A stretch of DNA of 64,000 nucleotides from AC-49 sp963817035 (GCA_963817035.1 CAWFMM010000003.1:1-64000), one strand, 5' to 3'. Positions 7,019-14,645 are shown, counted from the first letter of the stretch. Made by a program: numbers and translations. The notes: generated by a model from the sequence alone, not told the origin.

Positions 7019-8539
7019 GTGGAAGTCTCAGCAATCAAACACCCGGCGGTCCTTCGCGGCCCAACACCGTTCCTTCGCCTCCAGAGCGACGAGCGGCTGG
7101 TTGAGATGACCCGACGCGGGAATCAGGGCGCCTACGAGGCCCTGGTCGCCCGCTATCAGTCACGGCTGCAGTCGTTCTGCCGCCACATGCTGGGCTCCAA
7201 GGAGGATGCGGAAGACGTCCTTCAGGAGGTCTTCGCCGCGGCATTCAACGCGATGATGGCCGACAACCGGCCGCTCAACGTGCGGCCGTGGCTGTACCGA
7301 ATCGCCCGCAACCGCAGCCTCAACCACCTTCGGCGCCAGCGCGCGATCGGCGTCGACTCGATGGACATCCATCTCGCCGAAGGCGGGATCACGACCGCGG
7401 AGAAGGTGCAGAAGCGCGAGGACCTGCGGCTGCTCGTCACCGACGTCCAGGGCTTGGCCGAGACGCAGCGCACCGCACTGCTGCTGCGCGAGATCGACGC
7501 GCTGAGCTACGACCAGATCGCCGAGGCGATGGAGACGACGGTTCCGGCGATCAAGTCGCTGCTCGTACGGGCGCGGGTGTCGCTCGCCGAATCAGCCGAG
7601 GCGCGCGCGCTGACCTGCGACGAAGTCCGCGACGAGCTCGGCGAGGTCGCCGAGGGCCTGACGCGGATGAGCCCGCCGGTGCGCCGCCACATCAAGACGT
7701 GCGATCGCTGCTCGTCGTTCAACAATCTGCTGAAGACCAACAACAAGGCGCTGGCCGCCGTCTTCCCGGTCGGCGTGCTGATGCTCGTCAAGAAGCTGCT
7801 GCTCGCCCACGTCGGCGCGTCCAACGCCGCGGTCGGTGCCGGTGCCGGCGCCGGTGCCGGCGCCGGCGCCGGTGGCACCGCCGCCGCCGCTTCGGCCGGT
7901 GGCTCGATGGCCGCCGGCAGCGCGCTGTCCGCCGGCCTCGGCGCGGTGGCGACCAAGGCCGCCGCCGGGCTGGCCGCCGTGGCGATCGTCAGCGCCGGTG
8001 CCGTCGAGGTCCACAACGTCCGCGTGCACCCCGCGCACCACCGCGCCGCCGTCACCGCTCTGGCGCCTGCGCACGTTGCGATCCACGCGCCAGTCATCGT
8101 CGCCAGCACGCGCCAGCCGGCCGTGGCACCGCCCGTCTCGGCTCTGCACCACCTGCGCCATCACCACGCGCGCAGGGTCATCCACGCCGCCACGGCGATC
8201 GTCGCCGCGACGACGCCGGCCGTCACCGAGGTCGTCGCACCACCGCCCCCGACCCCGGTCGTCGAGACGACACCGGTCGACACGACGCCGGCGGCCGCGC
8301 CGCCGCAGACCGAGTCCGACGCGACGCAGCTCCCGGGCGGCTCGTCGACGACTCCGACGACCCCGGTGGTGACCGTCCCGGTCACCACGCCGACGCCGCC
8401 GCCGGTCGTCACGACGCCCGATCCGCCGGTCGACACGACACCTGCCCCGCCGGTCGATACGACGCCTGTCGACACCACCCCGGTGCCGCCGGTCGACACG
8501 ACACCCGTCGTGCCGCCCGCCCCGCCCGTCGGCCCGTAG
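7019..8539 (+). CDS. ECF sigma factor fused to zinc finger, membrane segment and Pro/Thr-rich tail
   Basis: A 506-residue protein. Residues 24-105 form sigma region 2 (DERLVEMTRRG, DAEDVLQEVF, WLYRIARN) and 140-195 region 4 (LLLREIDALSYDQIAEAM). Next comes a ZAS-like zinc site HxxxCxxC (His224, Cys228, Cys231), normally found in anti-sigma factors. Hydrophobic stretches (about 248-263 and 314-330) follow, separated by a low-complexity Gly/Ala repeat, and then a His/Ala-rich and Pro/Thr-rich tail with repeated PVDTTP. Sigma, anti-sigma-like sensor and membrane anchor thus appear in one chain. The GTG at 7019 retains the conserved FLRLQSDERLVEM lead-in; an ATG at 7106 would cut it. A longer upstream frame reads through the tRNA and is rejected. 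Confidence 0.85.
   Translation: MEVSAIKHPAVLRGPTPFLRLQSDERLVEMTRRGNQGAYEALVARYQSRLQSFCRHMLGSKEDAEDVLQEVFAAAFNAMMADNRPLNVRPWLYRIARNRSLNHLRRQRAIGVDSMDIHLAEGGITTAEKVQKREDLRLLVTDVQGLAETQRTALLLREIDALSYDQIAEAMETTVPAIKSLLVRARVSLAESAEARALTCDEVRDELGEVAEGLTRMSPPVRRHIKTCDRCSSFNNLLKTNNKALAAVFPVGVLMLVKKLLLAHVGASNAAVGAGAGAGAGAGAGGTAAAASAGGSMAAGSALSAGLGAVATKAAAGLAAVAIVSAGAVEVHNVRVHPAHHRAAVTALAPAHVAIHAPVIVASTRQPAVAPPVSALHHLRHHHARRVIHAATAIVAATTPAVTEVVAPPPPTPVVETTPVDTTPAAAPPQTESDATQLPGGSSTTPTTPVVTVPVTTPTPPPVVTTPDPPVDTTPAPPVDTTPVDTTPVPPVDTTPVVPPAPPVGP
7835..7870 (+). repeat. hexanucleotide repeat GGYGCC x6 inside the sigma factor gene
   Basis: Six tandem copies of GGTGCC/GGCGCC encode the alternating Gly-Ala linker between the putative membrane segments of the sigma factor. 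Units of six keep the frame, so slippage would change linker length without breaking the gene. Confidence 0.9.
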
Positions 8540-8545
8540 CCGCGC

Positions 8546-9205
8546 CTACGGCCGCTCCGTACCGAGCCGGAACGAGCGAAACGGCAGCTTCAGCGGCGAC
8601 GTCGACCCGATCGCATCGGCCTTTGGCAAGCGCTTGGAGAGCACGCCGACCATCTCGAGCACAGCTCCCGTTCGTGCGCCGAGCTCATCGGGGACGACCA
8701 TGATGTCGCGGCCGAACGTGGTGCGGCCGTTCTCGGTCATCTGGAACGTGACCTGGTAGCCCGGCGTCTGGAGGATGCGCGCGCGACCCTCGCCGCGGAT
8801 GATCAGACCTGGGTGGGTCGCCTTCAGGTAGCGCTCGAGCGCGACCGAGTAGAGCAGCAGGGCGCCGCCCGGATCACCGCTGTAGCGCGGCAGGTTGAGC
8901 GCGCGCACGGCGAAGCGCTGCGGATCGGCGGCGCCGGCCGGCAGCGACAGCCGCGCCAGCTCACCCGGCCCCGGCGCGACGCGCTTCAGCGGCGACACGT
9001 AGACGAAGTTGAACGCGTTCGGGCCTCGCACGACGAGGGCCTTGCGCCCATCACCCTCGGCGCGCTGCGCCAAGAGGTAGATGACGAGCGCGCCAAGCAC
9101 GACTCCCATGGCGATCCGCAACGCGCGCGGCAGCCTGCGCCACTGCGGCCCGACGAGGTCGTTGAGCGTGGGCCGGAATTGCGGCTGGACGAGCGGCTCG
9201 GACAT
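8546..9205 (-). CDS. hypothetical single-pass membrane protein
   Basis: A 219-residue protein of unknown function with one N-terminal membrane helix (about residues 31-47, IAMGVVLGALVIYLLAQ) and a soluble C-terminal domain of about 165 residues, probably extracytoplasmic. No enzyme motif is visible. The ATG at 9205 (MSEPLVQPQF) was preferred to one ten residues upstream. The C-terminal part has an alternating beta/alpha character (LLLYSVALERYLKATHPGL, YQVTFQMTENGRTTFGRD). It converges on the sigma factor gene with six bases between the stops. Confidence 0.65.
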   Translation of the reverse strand: MSEPLVQPQFRPTLNDLVGPQWRRLPRALRIAMGVVLGALVIYLLAQRAEGDGRKALVVRGPNAFNFVYVSPLKRVAPGPGELARLSLPAGAADPQRFAVRALNLPRYSGDPGGALLLYSVALERYLKATHPGLIIRGEGRARILQTPGYQVTFQMTENGRTTFGRDIMVVPDELGARTGAVLEMVGVLSKRLPKADAIGSTSPLKLPFRSFRLGTERP

Positions 9206-9321
9206 CGCCGACAGCATGGCGCAGCGGCTGGTCATATGTCGCGCTCATTACGTGGACATGTGTTCTAGCCGTCCACCGCAACCTGCTAGGCGGCTGATGC
9301 GTTGGTCGATGAAGAGACGCG

Positions 9322-9576
9322 ATGACGACGTTTTCCACAATCCTGACGTACGACACCGGGCGCAAGCGCCTGTGGATTGCTGGTCAGCGCTGCCATCACG
9401 GTGCCACCGGGGCGCTGATCGCCGGTCTCGCCGGGATCGGACTCACCGTCAGCCACGCCCATCGCATCGCGACGCTCGCGATCGCCGCCACCGCGGCCAC
9501 GGGCTCGCTGCTGATGGTCCACGACTGGAAGGACCGCGCGATCTGGTTCCAGCGTGGCTGGCAGGACCAGCCGTGA
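9322..9576 (+). CDS. small hypothetical membrane protein
   Basis: An 84-residue protein with two hydrophobic stretches (about 27-44 and 47-65) flanked by charged ends, so probably a two-helix membrane protein. No family is recognised. It stands alone, reading toward the AsnC-type gene. Confidence 0.5.
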   Translation: MTTFSTILTYDTGRKRLWIAGQRCHHGATGALIAGLAGIGLTVSHAHRIATLAIAATAATGSLLMVHDWKDRAIWFQRGWQDQP

Positions 9577-9590
9577 ACGCCTGACGTCCG

Positions 9591-9866
9591 CTACTCGCCG
9601 ATCGAGAACATCGAGTCGAGGTCGTGCGCCGAGAATGCCTCGAAGGCGACCATCGTCTGTGTGCGGGCGACGCCGGGCAGAGTCAGGATCGCGCCGGTGA
9701 TGATGTCGGCGAGCTGCTCGTGCTCACGGACGCGGATGATCGCGACGAAGTCCCACTCGCCGGTCACCGAGTAGGCCTCCGCCACGCCAGGGAGATCGGC
9801 CAGCGTGCCGCCGAGCGTCGACATGACGTCGCGCTCGGCTTCGATCAGAACGATCGCATGGGTCAT
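9591..9866 (-). CDS. stand-alone Lrp/AsnC ligand-binding (RAM) domain protein
   Basis: A 91-residue protein equal to the C-terminal effector domain of Lrp/AsnC regulators without the DNA-binding helix-turn-helix: MTHAIVLIE, LADLPGVAEAYSVTGEWDFVAIIRV and ILTLPGVARTQTMVAF follow the beta-alpha-beta pattern of the fold. Such proteins form oligomers that bind amino acids or other small molecules. The ATG overlaps the stop of the upstream metallo-hydrolase gene by four bases (ATGA), showing translational coupling; the longer open frame upstream is antisense-like and rejected. Confidence 0.83.
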   Translation of the reverse strand: MTHAIVLIEAERDVMSTLGGTLADLPGVAEAYSVTGEWDFVAIIRVREHEQLADIITGAILTLPGVARTQTMVAFEAFSAHDLDSMFSIGE

Positions 9867-10543
9867 GGCGTATGCGTGTCTCCGGGCGCGAGGATCACGA
9901 CCTCCGACGCCGTCGAGGTCTCGACCTCGGCCTTGAACGCCTCGGCGTCGGTCGCGATCGGCGGGAACGTGTCGTAGTGGCACGGGATGACCTGGTGGGC
10001 GCCGATCAGCCGCGCGGCCTCGGCGGCGTCGTGGCGATCCATCGTGTAGTGCCCGCCGATGCACAGCAGCGCGGTGTCGATCGGCTCGCGGCGACCGACG
10101 AGCGACAGGTCGCTGAACAGCGCGGTATCGCCGACGTGGTAGATGACCTTGTCGCCGAAGCCGATCAGCAGGCCGCCGGCCGGGGTGACCGTGCCCTTCG
10201 GCGTCGTCGAGCTGTGCAGCGCGGGCACGAGCCGCGCCCAGCCCCAGTCAAACGTGACGGTGCCCCCGAACAGCGGGTCGAAGACCTGGTTGTCGGGAAG
10301 GTCCTCTGACAGCTCGTCGGCGATCTCCTTGATCGCCATCACCGACGCACCCGTGCGCTTGGCGATCGGCACGCAGTCGCCGATGTGATCGAAGTGGCCG
10401 TGGGTGAGCAGGATCGTGTCGGCCTGCAACTCGTCAGCGCTCAGCGCGGCGTTGGGATTGCCGGTTGCCCACGGATCGACAAGAACGGTCGTCGTGCCGT
10501 CGCTCAGGCTGAAGGTGGCGTGGCCCAGAAAGCGAATGTCCAT
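9863..10543 (-). CDS. MBL-fold metal-dependent hydrolase (UPF0173/UlaG-like)
   Basis: A 226-residue metallo-beta-lactamase-fold protein with the metal motif HGHFDHIGD (about 48-56), the downstream HVGDTALF aspartate and a late CHYDTFPP histidine. It belongs to the UPF0173 group related to L-ascorbate-6-phosphate lactonase; the true substrate is unknown. It is the middle gene of a tight minus-strand operon: the gene at 10546-10884 precedes it with two bases between, and the AsnC-type sensor follows with a 4-base overlap. Confidence 0.88.
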   Translation of the reverse strand: MDIRFLGHATFSLSDGTTTVLVDPWATGNPNAALSADELQADTILLTHGHFDHIGDCVPIAKRTGASVMAIKEIADELSEDLPDNQVFDPLFGGTVTFDWGWARLVPALHSSTTPKGTVTPAGGLLIGFGDKVIYHVGDTALFSDLSLVGRREPIDTALLCIGGHYTMDRHDAAEAARLIGAHQVIPCHYDTFPPIATDAEAFKAEVETSTASEVVILAPGDTHTP

Positions 10544-10545
10544 GA

Positions 10546-10884
10546 CTAGCGTTCCCTCTCGTCGTCGGTGCGATGCAGTTCTCGGTGCAGCTCGAACCCT
10601 ACGGCCACGCCCACGAGCATTCCGAGGCGCGTTTCCTGCGCCACGAGCGTCCGCACCGCAGTGAGGCGCTCGTGGATGTCGTCGATCGCCGTGACCGCCG
10701 CGATCTGAGTCTCGTGCTCGGGCCCGAACCAGCCGCCGATGTCCAGCGCGTCATCGAGCACCCGCTGCAGTCCCGGCGCGGCGTGAGCGACGACCTCCTG
10801 CGCGTGCTCGAAGCGCTCCGGATGCTCGTCGAGCGCCCGCACGGCGGCATCGACCTGTTCCGCGGTATACGTCTGGTCAGCCAC
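10546..10884 (-). CDS. conserved hypothetical protein, operon partner of the metallo-hydrolase
   Basis: A 112-residue, mostly helical acidic protein with no signal peptide. A weakly hydrophobic segment near the end (LGMLVGVAVGFELH) could be a membrane or amphipathic helix. No domain is recognised. Its stop is two bases before the start of the MBL-fold hydrolase gene, so the two are translated from one message. Confidence 0.6.
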   Translation of the reverse strand: MADQTYTAEQVDAAVRALDEHPERFEHAQEVVAHAAPGLQRVLDDALDIGGWFGPEHETQIAAVTAIDDIHERLTAVRTLVAQETRLGMLVGVAVGFELHRELHRTDDERER

Positions 10885-10893
10885 CGCGGGAGA

Positions 10894-11661
10894 TCATAGG
10901 CGCGCGACACGGCGCGCCGGCACAAGCCCGGCGAGCGCACCGACGACCAGTCCGGCGAACCCGGCGATCGCGCTGGCCTCGTGCGTCGCCGCCGGCATCG
11001 CGAGCACAACGACCGCGATCACCGCGGTCCCCAACAGGTCGCCCTCGCGGTCGAGGTCGCGCAGCTCGCGGACCAGCTCGGGCACCGCCCAGTACGCGAG
11101 CAGACCGAGCGCCGCGCCGTTGCCGCCAAGCGCCAGCGTGTCGGGCGCGAGCGCGACTGACAGCGCGACGCCACCCATGCCGCAGACAACGAACAGGGCC
11201 ACGACCAGCAGCGGCCCACCGTGGTTGCGCTCCAAGCGCCAGCCGTAGATGGCGATCGCCACCACCGCCGCGAGCTGGTACCAGACGCTGATGTAGATGA
11301 ACGGCGTCGTCACGACCCGCCACCAGCCGGTGCCGGTCGGCTGGCCGACGAGCGCGATGTCGCCGAGCGCCGAGACGACGATCGCCAGCAGCAACCCGAA
11401 GACCGACAGCCCGATCAGCGTCAGCGTGACGTACGGGCGGCGCGTCGGGTCGGCGCTGATGCCTGGGATCTCCCCCGCGCGCAGCGGCCCGAGGGTCGGG
11501 CGGGAGACGCGGCGCGGCGGCTTCGACGGGCGATCACGTTCGATCTTGGGAGCGCGCTTGCGCAGCCGCGCACCGCAATACGGGCACTCGGTGATGTATG
11601 GCGAGACCTCAGAGCCGCAGCTCTTGCAGACCACGAACAGTTCAGGACCCGGGGACATCAC
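10894..11661 (-). CDS. rhomboid-like membrane protein with N-terminal zinc ribbon, probably non-catalytic
   Basis: A 255-residue polytopic membrane protein. A small zinc ribbon precedes the membrane region (Cys12, Cys15, Cys26, Cys29). The membrane part follows the rhomboid plan: a loop with WWRVVTTPFIY, then LERNHGGPLLVVALFVVCGMGGV, a GG-G helix and a final GFAGLVVGALAG helix. The serine of the catalytic GxSG is replaced by Asn181 (ALGGNGAALG), and the helix that should carry the catalytic His has Ala instead (ASAIAGFAG). Protease activity is therefore unlikely; a binding or quality-control role like that of inactive rhomboids is inferred. The start may be the second Met (11658). Confidence 0.8.
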   Translation of the reverse strand: MMSPGPELFVVCKSCGSEVSPYITECPYCGARLRKRAPKIERDRPSKPPRRVSRPTLGPLRAGEIPGISADPTRRPYVTLTLIGLSVFGLLLAIVVSALGDIALVGQPTGTGWWRVVTTPFIYISVWYQLAAVVAIAIYGWRLERNHGGPLLVVALFVVCGMGGVALSVALAPDTLALGGNGAALGLLAYWAVPELVRELRDLDREGDLLGTAVIAVVVLAMPAATHEASAIAGFAGLVVGALAGLVPARRVARL

Positions 11662-11681
11662 TGCGATTGTCGCACCGCCCG

Positions 11682-11782
11682 CTAGGGAGCGGTTGCAGCG
11701 ACGATCTCGGCCATGACCTCGCGGAGGTCATGGTTGGGTTCGTAGACCAGGCGATCACCTGCTCGATGAAGTGACGCTCCAT
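11682..11782 (-). pseudogene. possible frameshifted small gene remnant
   Basis: From an ATG at 11782 one frame begins MERHFIEQ, and a second frame from about 11750 continues with the protein-like GDRLVYEPNHDLREVMAEI and ends at a TAG at 11684. A single frameshift would join the two. The family is not recognised and the call is weak. The region also holds a perfect inverted repeat (11711-11733). Confidence 0.25.
11711..11733. promoter_or_regulatory. perfect 10-bp inverted repeat between divergent genes
   Basis: CCATGACCTC and its exact complement GAGGTCATGG are separated by GCG. The site lies in the 180-bp gap between the rhomboid-like gene (minus) and the aldolase-like gene (plus). It could be an operator for a dimeric regulator, but it also overlaps the possible gene remnant, so it may be coincidental. 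Confidence 0.4.
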
Positions 11783-11841
11783 GCCCGAGGCAGCCTACCC
11801 GGGCTATGCTCCGTCCAGACTTTTTGAGACAAGGAGAACCC

Positions 11842-12774
11842 ATGGCCCTGGGCTACGACGGCAAGCTGTACATCCTCGCGTTCGACCATCGCGGGTCGTT
11901 CCAGACAAAGATGTTCGGGATCCAAGGCGACCCGACGCCCGAGCAGACGGCGACGATCGCCGACGCCAAGCACCTGATCTACGAAGGCCTGGTCAAGGCC
12001 ATCGCTGCCGGCGGCGTGGCCGCCGGCCAGATCGGCGTGCTCGTCGACGAGCAGTTCGGCGGCGACATCCCGGCCCAGGCCAAAGCGGCGGGCCTGAAGC
12101 TCGCGATGCCGGTGGAGAAGTCCGGCCAGGACACCTACGACTTCGAGTACGGCGACGCGTTCGGCGAGCACATCACGTCGTTCGATCCCGCGTTCTCGAA
12201 GGTGCTGGTTCGCTACAACCCCGAGGGCGACACGCTGGCCAACCTCGACCAGCTCGAGAAGCTCAAGCAGCTCGCCGATTGGCTGCACGCCAACAACCGC
12301 CTGTTCCTGTTCGAGCTCCTCGTTCCGGCGACGGGCGATCAGCTCGCCAGCGTCGACTCCGACGTCGACCGCTACGACGCCGAGCTTCGCCCGGAGCTGA
12401 TGCGCCGCGCGATCGCTGACGCTCAGGACTACGGCATCGAGGTCGACATATGGAAGATCGAGGGCGTCGACGAGCGCTCCGACGCCGAGATGCTGGCCGA
12501 GCAGACGCGCGAGGGCGAAGGCCGCGAGAACGTCGTCTGCGTCCTGCTCGGGCGTGGTGCGTCGGACGAGAAGGTCGATCATTGGCTCGCTCAGGCCGCT
12601 CCGGTCGACGGCTTCGTCGGCTTCGCGATCGGACGCTCGATCTGGTGGGACGCTCTGAAGGGCTTCCTCGACACGTCGCTCGAACGCGAGGCCGCGGCTC
12701 AGAAGATCGCTGACAACTACCTGCGCTTCATCAAGGTCTACGAGGCCAGCGAGCAGGGCGCGCCGGTCAGCTGA
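11842..12774 (+). CDS. DUF2090 / 2-deoxy-5-keto-gluconate-6-phosphate aldolase-like protein
   Basis: A 310-residue TIM-barrel-like protein resembling the DUF2090 domain, known as the C-terminal part of IolC-IolJ fusions in inositol breakdown and distantly related to class I aldolases. The N-terminal LYILAFDHRGSF (9-20) is the family hallmark; KIEGVDERSDAEML, CVLLGRGASDEKV and GFAIGRSIWWDAL follow in order. Ribosome binding site AAGGAG at 11831 supports the ATG at 11842. No other inositol-catabolism genes are near, so the substrate is open; cleavage of a phosphorylated keto-acid is inferred from the family. Confidence 0.82.
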   Translation: MALGYDGKLYILAFDHRGSFQTKMFGIQGDPTPEQTATIADAKHLIYEGLVKAIAAGGVAAGQIGVLVDEQFGGDIPAQAKAAGLKLAMPVEKSGQDTYDFEYGDAFGEHITSFDPAFSKVLVRYNPEGDTLANLDQLEKLKQLADWLHANNRLFLFELLVPATGDQLASVDSDVDRYDAELRPELMRRAIADAQDYGIEVDIWKIEGVDERSDAEMLAEQTREGEGRENVVCVLLGRGASDEKVDHWLAQAAPVDGFVGFAIGRSIWWDALKGFLDTSLEREAAAQKIADNYLRFIKVYEASEQGAPVS

Positions 12775-12809
12775 CCGGCAATCGTGGCGAGATAGCGCAG
12801 GACTGCGAC

Positions 12810-12829
12810 GGGGCGCCCACGGGCGCCCC
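12810..12829 (+). terminator. hairpin after the aldolase-like gene
   Basis: An 8-bp perfect stem GGGGCGCC / GGCGCCCC with loop CACG, 36 bases after the stop codon of the aldolase-like gene and before the nuclease gene on the same strand. There is no T-run, so termination is inferred only from position and stem strength. Confidence 0.5.
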
Positions 12830-12882
12830 ACGTTCGTGTTGCACGACGGCTCGCCGTCGCCGCGAGCGCCTACGGTGGGCCG

Positions 12883-13428
12883 ATGCAGATGCGGTCGCTG
12901 ATCCCATGGCTCGTCGCGCTCGTCCTCGGCGTCGGCCTTCTGACCTACCACCACGACAGCGGTGGCGGCGGCGCTCTCGATGACCGTCCTGGTGCCGAAC
13001 TGGCCGCCACCGTCCTGCGCGTGGTCGACGGCGACACGATCAAGGTCGCCATCGCCGGGCACCAGGAGACGATCCGCTACATCGGCATGGACACGCCCGA
13101 GTCGGTCAAGCCCAACACGCCGGTGCAGTGCTACGCCGAGAACGCGTCACACGAGAACACCCGGCTGCTCAAGGTCGGCGAGCCCGTCCGCCTGGTGGTC
13201 GGCGCCGAGGCCCGCGACCGCTACGACCGGCTGCTGGCCTATGTCTACCGCCGCTCCGACGGCGCGTTCATCAACGCGCTGCTGCTGCGCCGCGGCTTCG
13301 CCCACACGCTGACGATCGCGCCGAACGACCGCCTCGCCCCGCAGTTCGCCCAGCTCGAGGAGGAGGCGCGCGCCGCGCATCGAGGCCTGTGGAAGGCCTG
13401 TCCGGCCCTCGCGGCGACCTACGGGTAG
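12883..13428 (+). CDS. secreted or membrane-anchored thermonuclease-like nuclease (SNase fold)
   Basis: A 181-residue protein with an N-terminal hydrophobic helix (residues 6-21) that is a signal peptide or anchor, followed by a staphylococcal-nuclease domain. The calcium- and catalysis-related residues appear in order: Asp51 (VVDGDTIKV), Arg65 and Asp70/Glu73 (RYIGMDTPES), and Arg116 in YDRLLAYVY. It should cut DNA or RNA outside the membrane, for nutrient scavenging or extracellular DNA turnover. A lone Cys83 and Cys174 could form a disulfide outside the cell. Confidence 0.9.
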   Translation: MQMRSLIPWLVALVLGVGLLTYHHDSGGGGALDDRPGAELAATVLRVVDGDTIKVAIAGHQETIRYIGMDTPESVKPNTPVQCYAENASHENTRLLKVGEPVRLVVGAEARDRYDRLLAYVYRRSDGAFINALLLRRGFAHTLTIAPNDRLAPQFAQLEEEARAAHRGLWKACPALAATYG

Positions 13429-13453
13429 CTGGCACCGGCTACCCTTCCAGTTG

Positions 13454-13699
13454 ATGGCAATGAAGATGCGCCAGTCGATCGCTCACTTTGAGCAGGCGTT
13501 CCACGAGGAGGCATACGCCGACCGGGAACGCCGCGAAGCGCTGCGCCGCCAGGCGGTGCGCCGCTCACGCAAGCGTGTCATCGAGCGCAAGCACAGCCGC
13601 GGGCGCTGGCGGTTCTTCGCGCTGGTGCTCGCGTTGCTGGCAACCGCTGTCGGCGTCACCATCGCGATGTTCCAGACGCTGATCCTCGTTCTCGGCTGA
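13454..13699 (+). CDS. small hypothetical membrane protein with basic N-terminal region
   Basis: An 81-residue protein. Residues 1-52 are strongly charged and helical (RERREALRRQAVRRSRKR) and residues 54-79 form a single membrane helix near the C-terminus (FFALVLALLATAVGVTIAMF). Likely a tail-anchored inner-membrane protein with the basic part in the cytoplasm. No family is recognised. It converges on csrA. Confidence 0.6.
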   Translation: MAMKMRQSIAHFEQAFHEEAYADRERREALRRQAVRRSRKRVIERKHSRGRWRFFALVLALLATAVGVTIAMFQTLILVLG

Positions 13700-13712
13700 G
13701 CGGCCGCCGCGG

Positions 13713-13958
13713 CTACGGCGTACCGAGCTTGCGCAAGGCCGCGTCGACCTCGCCGCTCACCGAACCGGTGATCGCGAGATCGTCGGCACGAGCGTGTTCG
13801 TCCTGAATCTCGAGGTAGACCTCCTTGCGGAAGACCGGGATCTCCCGGGGGGCCTGGATTCCGATCCGGACCTTCTCCCCGAGGATCGACAGGACGGACA
13901 CCTCAACGTCATCGCCGATCATGATGCTTTGATTGGACTTACGCGTGAGTACGAGCAC
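13713..13958 (-). CDS. csrA: carbon storage regulator CsrA
   Basis: An 81-residue RNA-binding translational regulator that binds GGA motifs in mRNA leaders. The start is GTG at 13958, giving (M)LVLTRKSNQSIMIGDD, preceded by GGGAGAA. The core VEVSVLSILGEKVRIGIQAPREIPVFRKEVYLEI matches the family almost throughout, including the RNA-contacting Arg near the N-terminus (TRK) and the Val/Arg in the last strand (VFRKEV). It has a 20-residue C-terminal extension. No flagellar genes or fliW, the usual neighbours and antagonist, are in the window. It is divergent from the gene at 14061. Confidence 0.93.
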   Translation of the reverse strand: MLVLTRKSNQSIMIGDDVEVSVLSILGEKVRIGIQAPREIPVFRKEVYLEIQDEHARADDLAITGSVSGEVDAALRKLGTP

Positions 13959-14060
13959 TTGGTGGCTTCTCCCTACCTGGGCGCCAATGACTCTCGCATG
14001 ACCCGTGCCCACATGCAAGGCGGGCCGAACACGGACGTTCCTATAACCTGGGCCGCTGCT

Positions 14061-14645
14061 ATGGCACGCCGCTCACTCCGCCCCCATCTCAATCAGATCC
14101 GCACCTGGGTTCGCCAGGGCCGGACCGACGCATGGATCGCGCACCAACTCGAGGTGACCGTCCAGCAGATCGATGCTTTCAAGCGTGAAAACGAACTGGC
14201 GCCCGAAGGCGAGGCGCCCAACGGCGCCGCCAGCGTCGACTTCGATGACGAGGTCGATCTGCGCGCCGAGGACGACGCCCTGATCGCCGCCGAGCTCGAG
14301 GCCGAGGCAGCACGTGCTGCGCTCGAGCCCGATGACGAGGAATCCGACGATGACGAACCCGGCGAGAACGGCGATCCCGCTCCCCGGCGCCGTGGGCGCC
14401 GCGGTGGTCGTGGCCGTCGGCCGCGCGGCCGCGCGGCCGCTGCGCTGGAAGGAACCTTCGAGCACGGCGAAGAGGGCTACGGGCTATGGCTCGACCCCGC
14501 CATCGCCGACAGCCCGATCTACGCCGAGCACTGGGCGGGCCACCGCCCGGTCGAGGTGACGATCGAGGAGGACCGGATCGTCATCCGGCGCGCCGGGCCC
14601 GACGCCGACGGCGGCGACGAGCCCGAAGACGACGGCGACGAGTAG
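14061..14645 (+). CDS. hypothetical protein with HTH-like N-terminus and acidic/Arg-rich linker
   Basis: A 194-residue protein. Residues 1-45 (ARRSLRPHLNQIRTWVRQG, DAWIAHQLEVTVQQIDAFKREN) look like a helix-turn-helix that reads an ordered target. A long acidic stretch (about 55-105) then switches to an Arg/Gly-rich tract (RRRGRRGGRGRRPRGR), and a compact C-terminal domain contains GYGLWLDPAIADSPIYAEHW and VEVTIEEDRIVIRR. The ATG at 14061 was chosen over a frame that runs back over csrA. RG-rich tracts often bind RNA. The function is unknown; divergence from csrA makes a role in RNA or gene control plausible but unproven. Confidence 0.68.
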   Translation: MARRSLRPHLNQIRTWVRQGRTDAWIAHQLEVTVQQIDAFKRENELAPEGEAPNGAASVDFDDEVDLRAEDDALIAAELEAEAARAALEPDDEESDDDEPGENGDPAPRRRGRRGGRGRRPRGRAAAALEGTFEHGEEGYGLWLDPAIADSPIYAEHWAGHRPVEVTIEEDRIVIRRAGPDADGGDEPEDDGDE

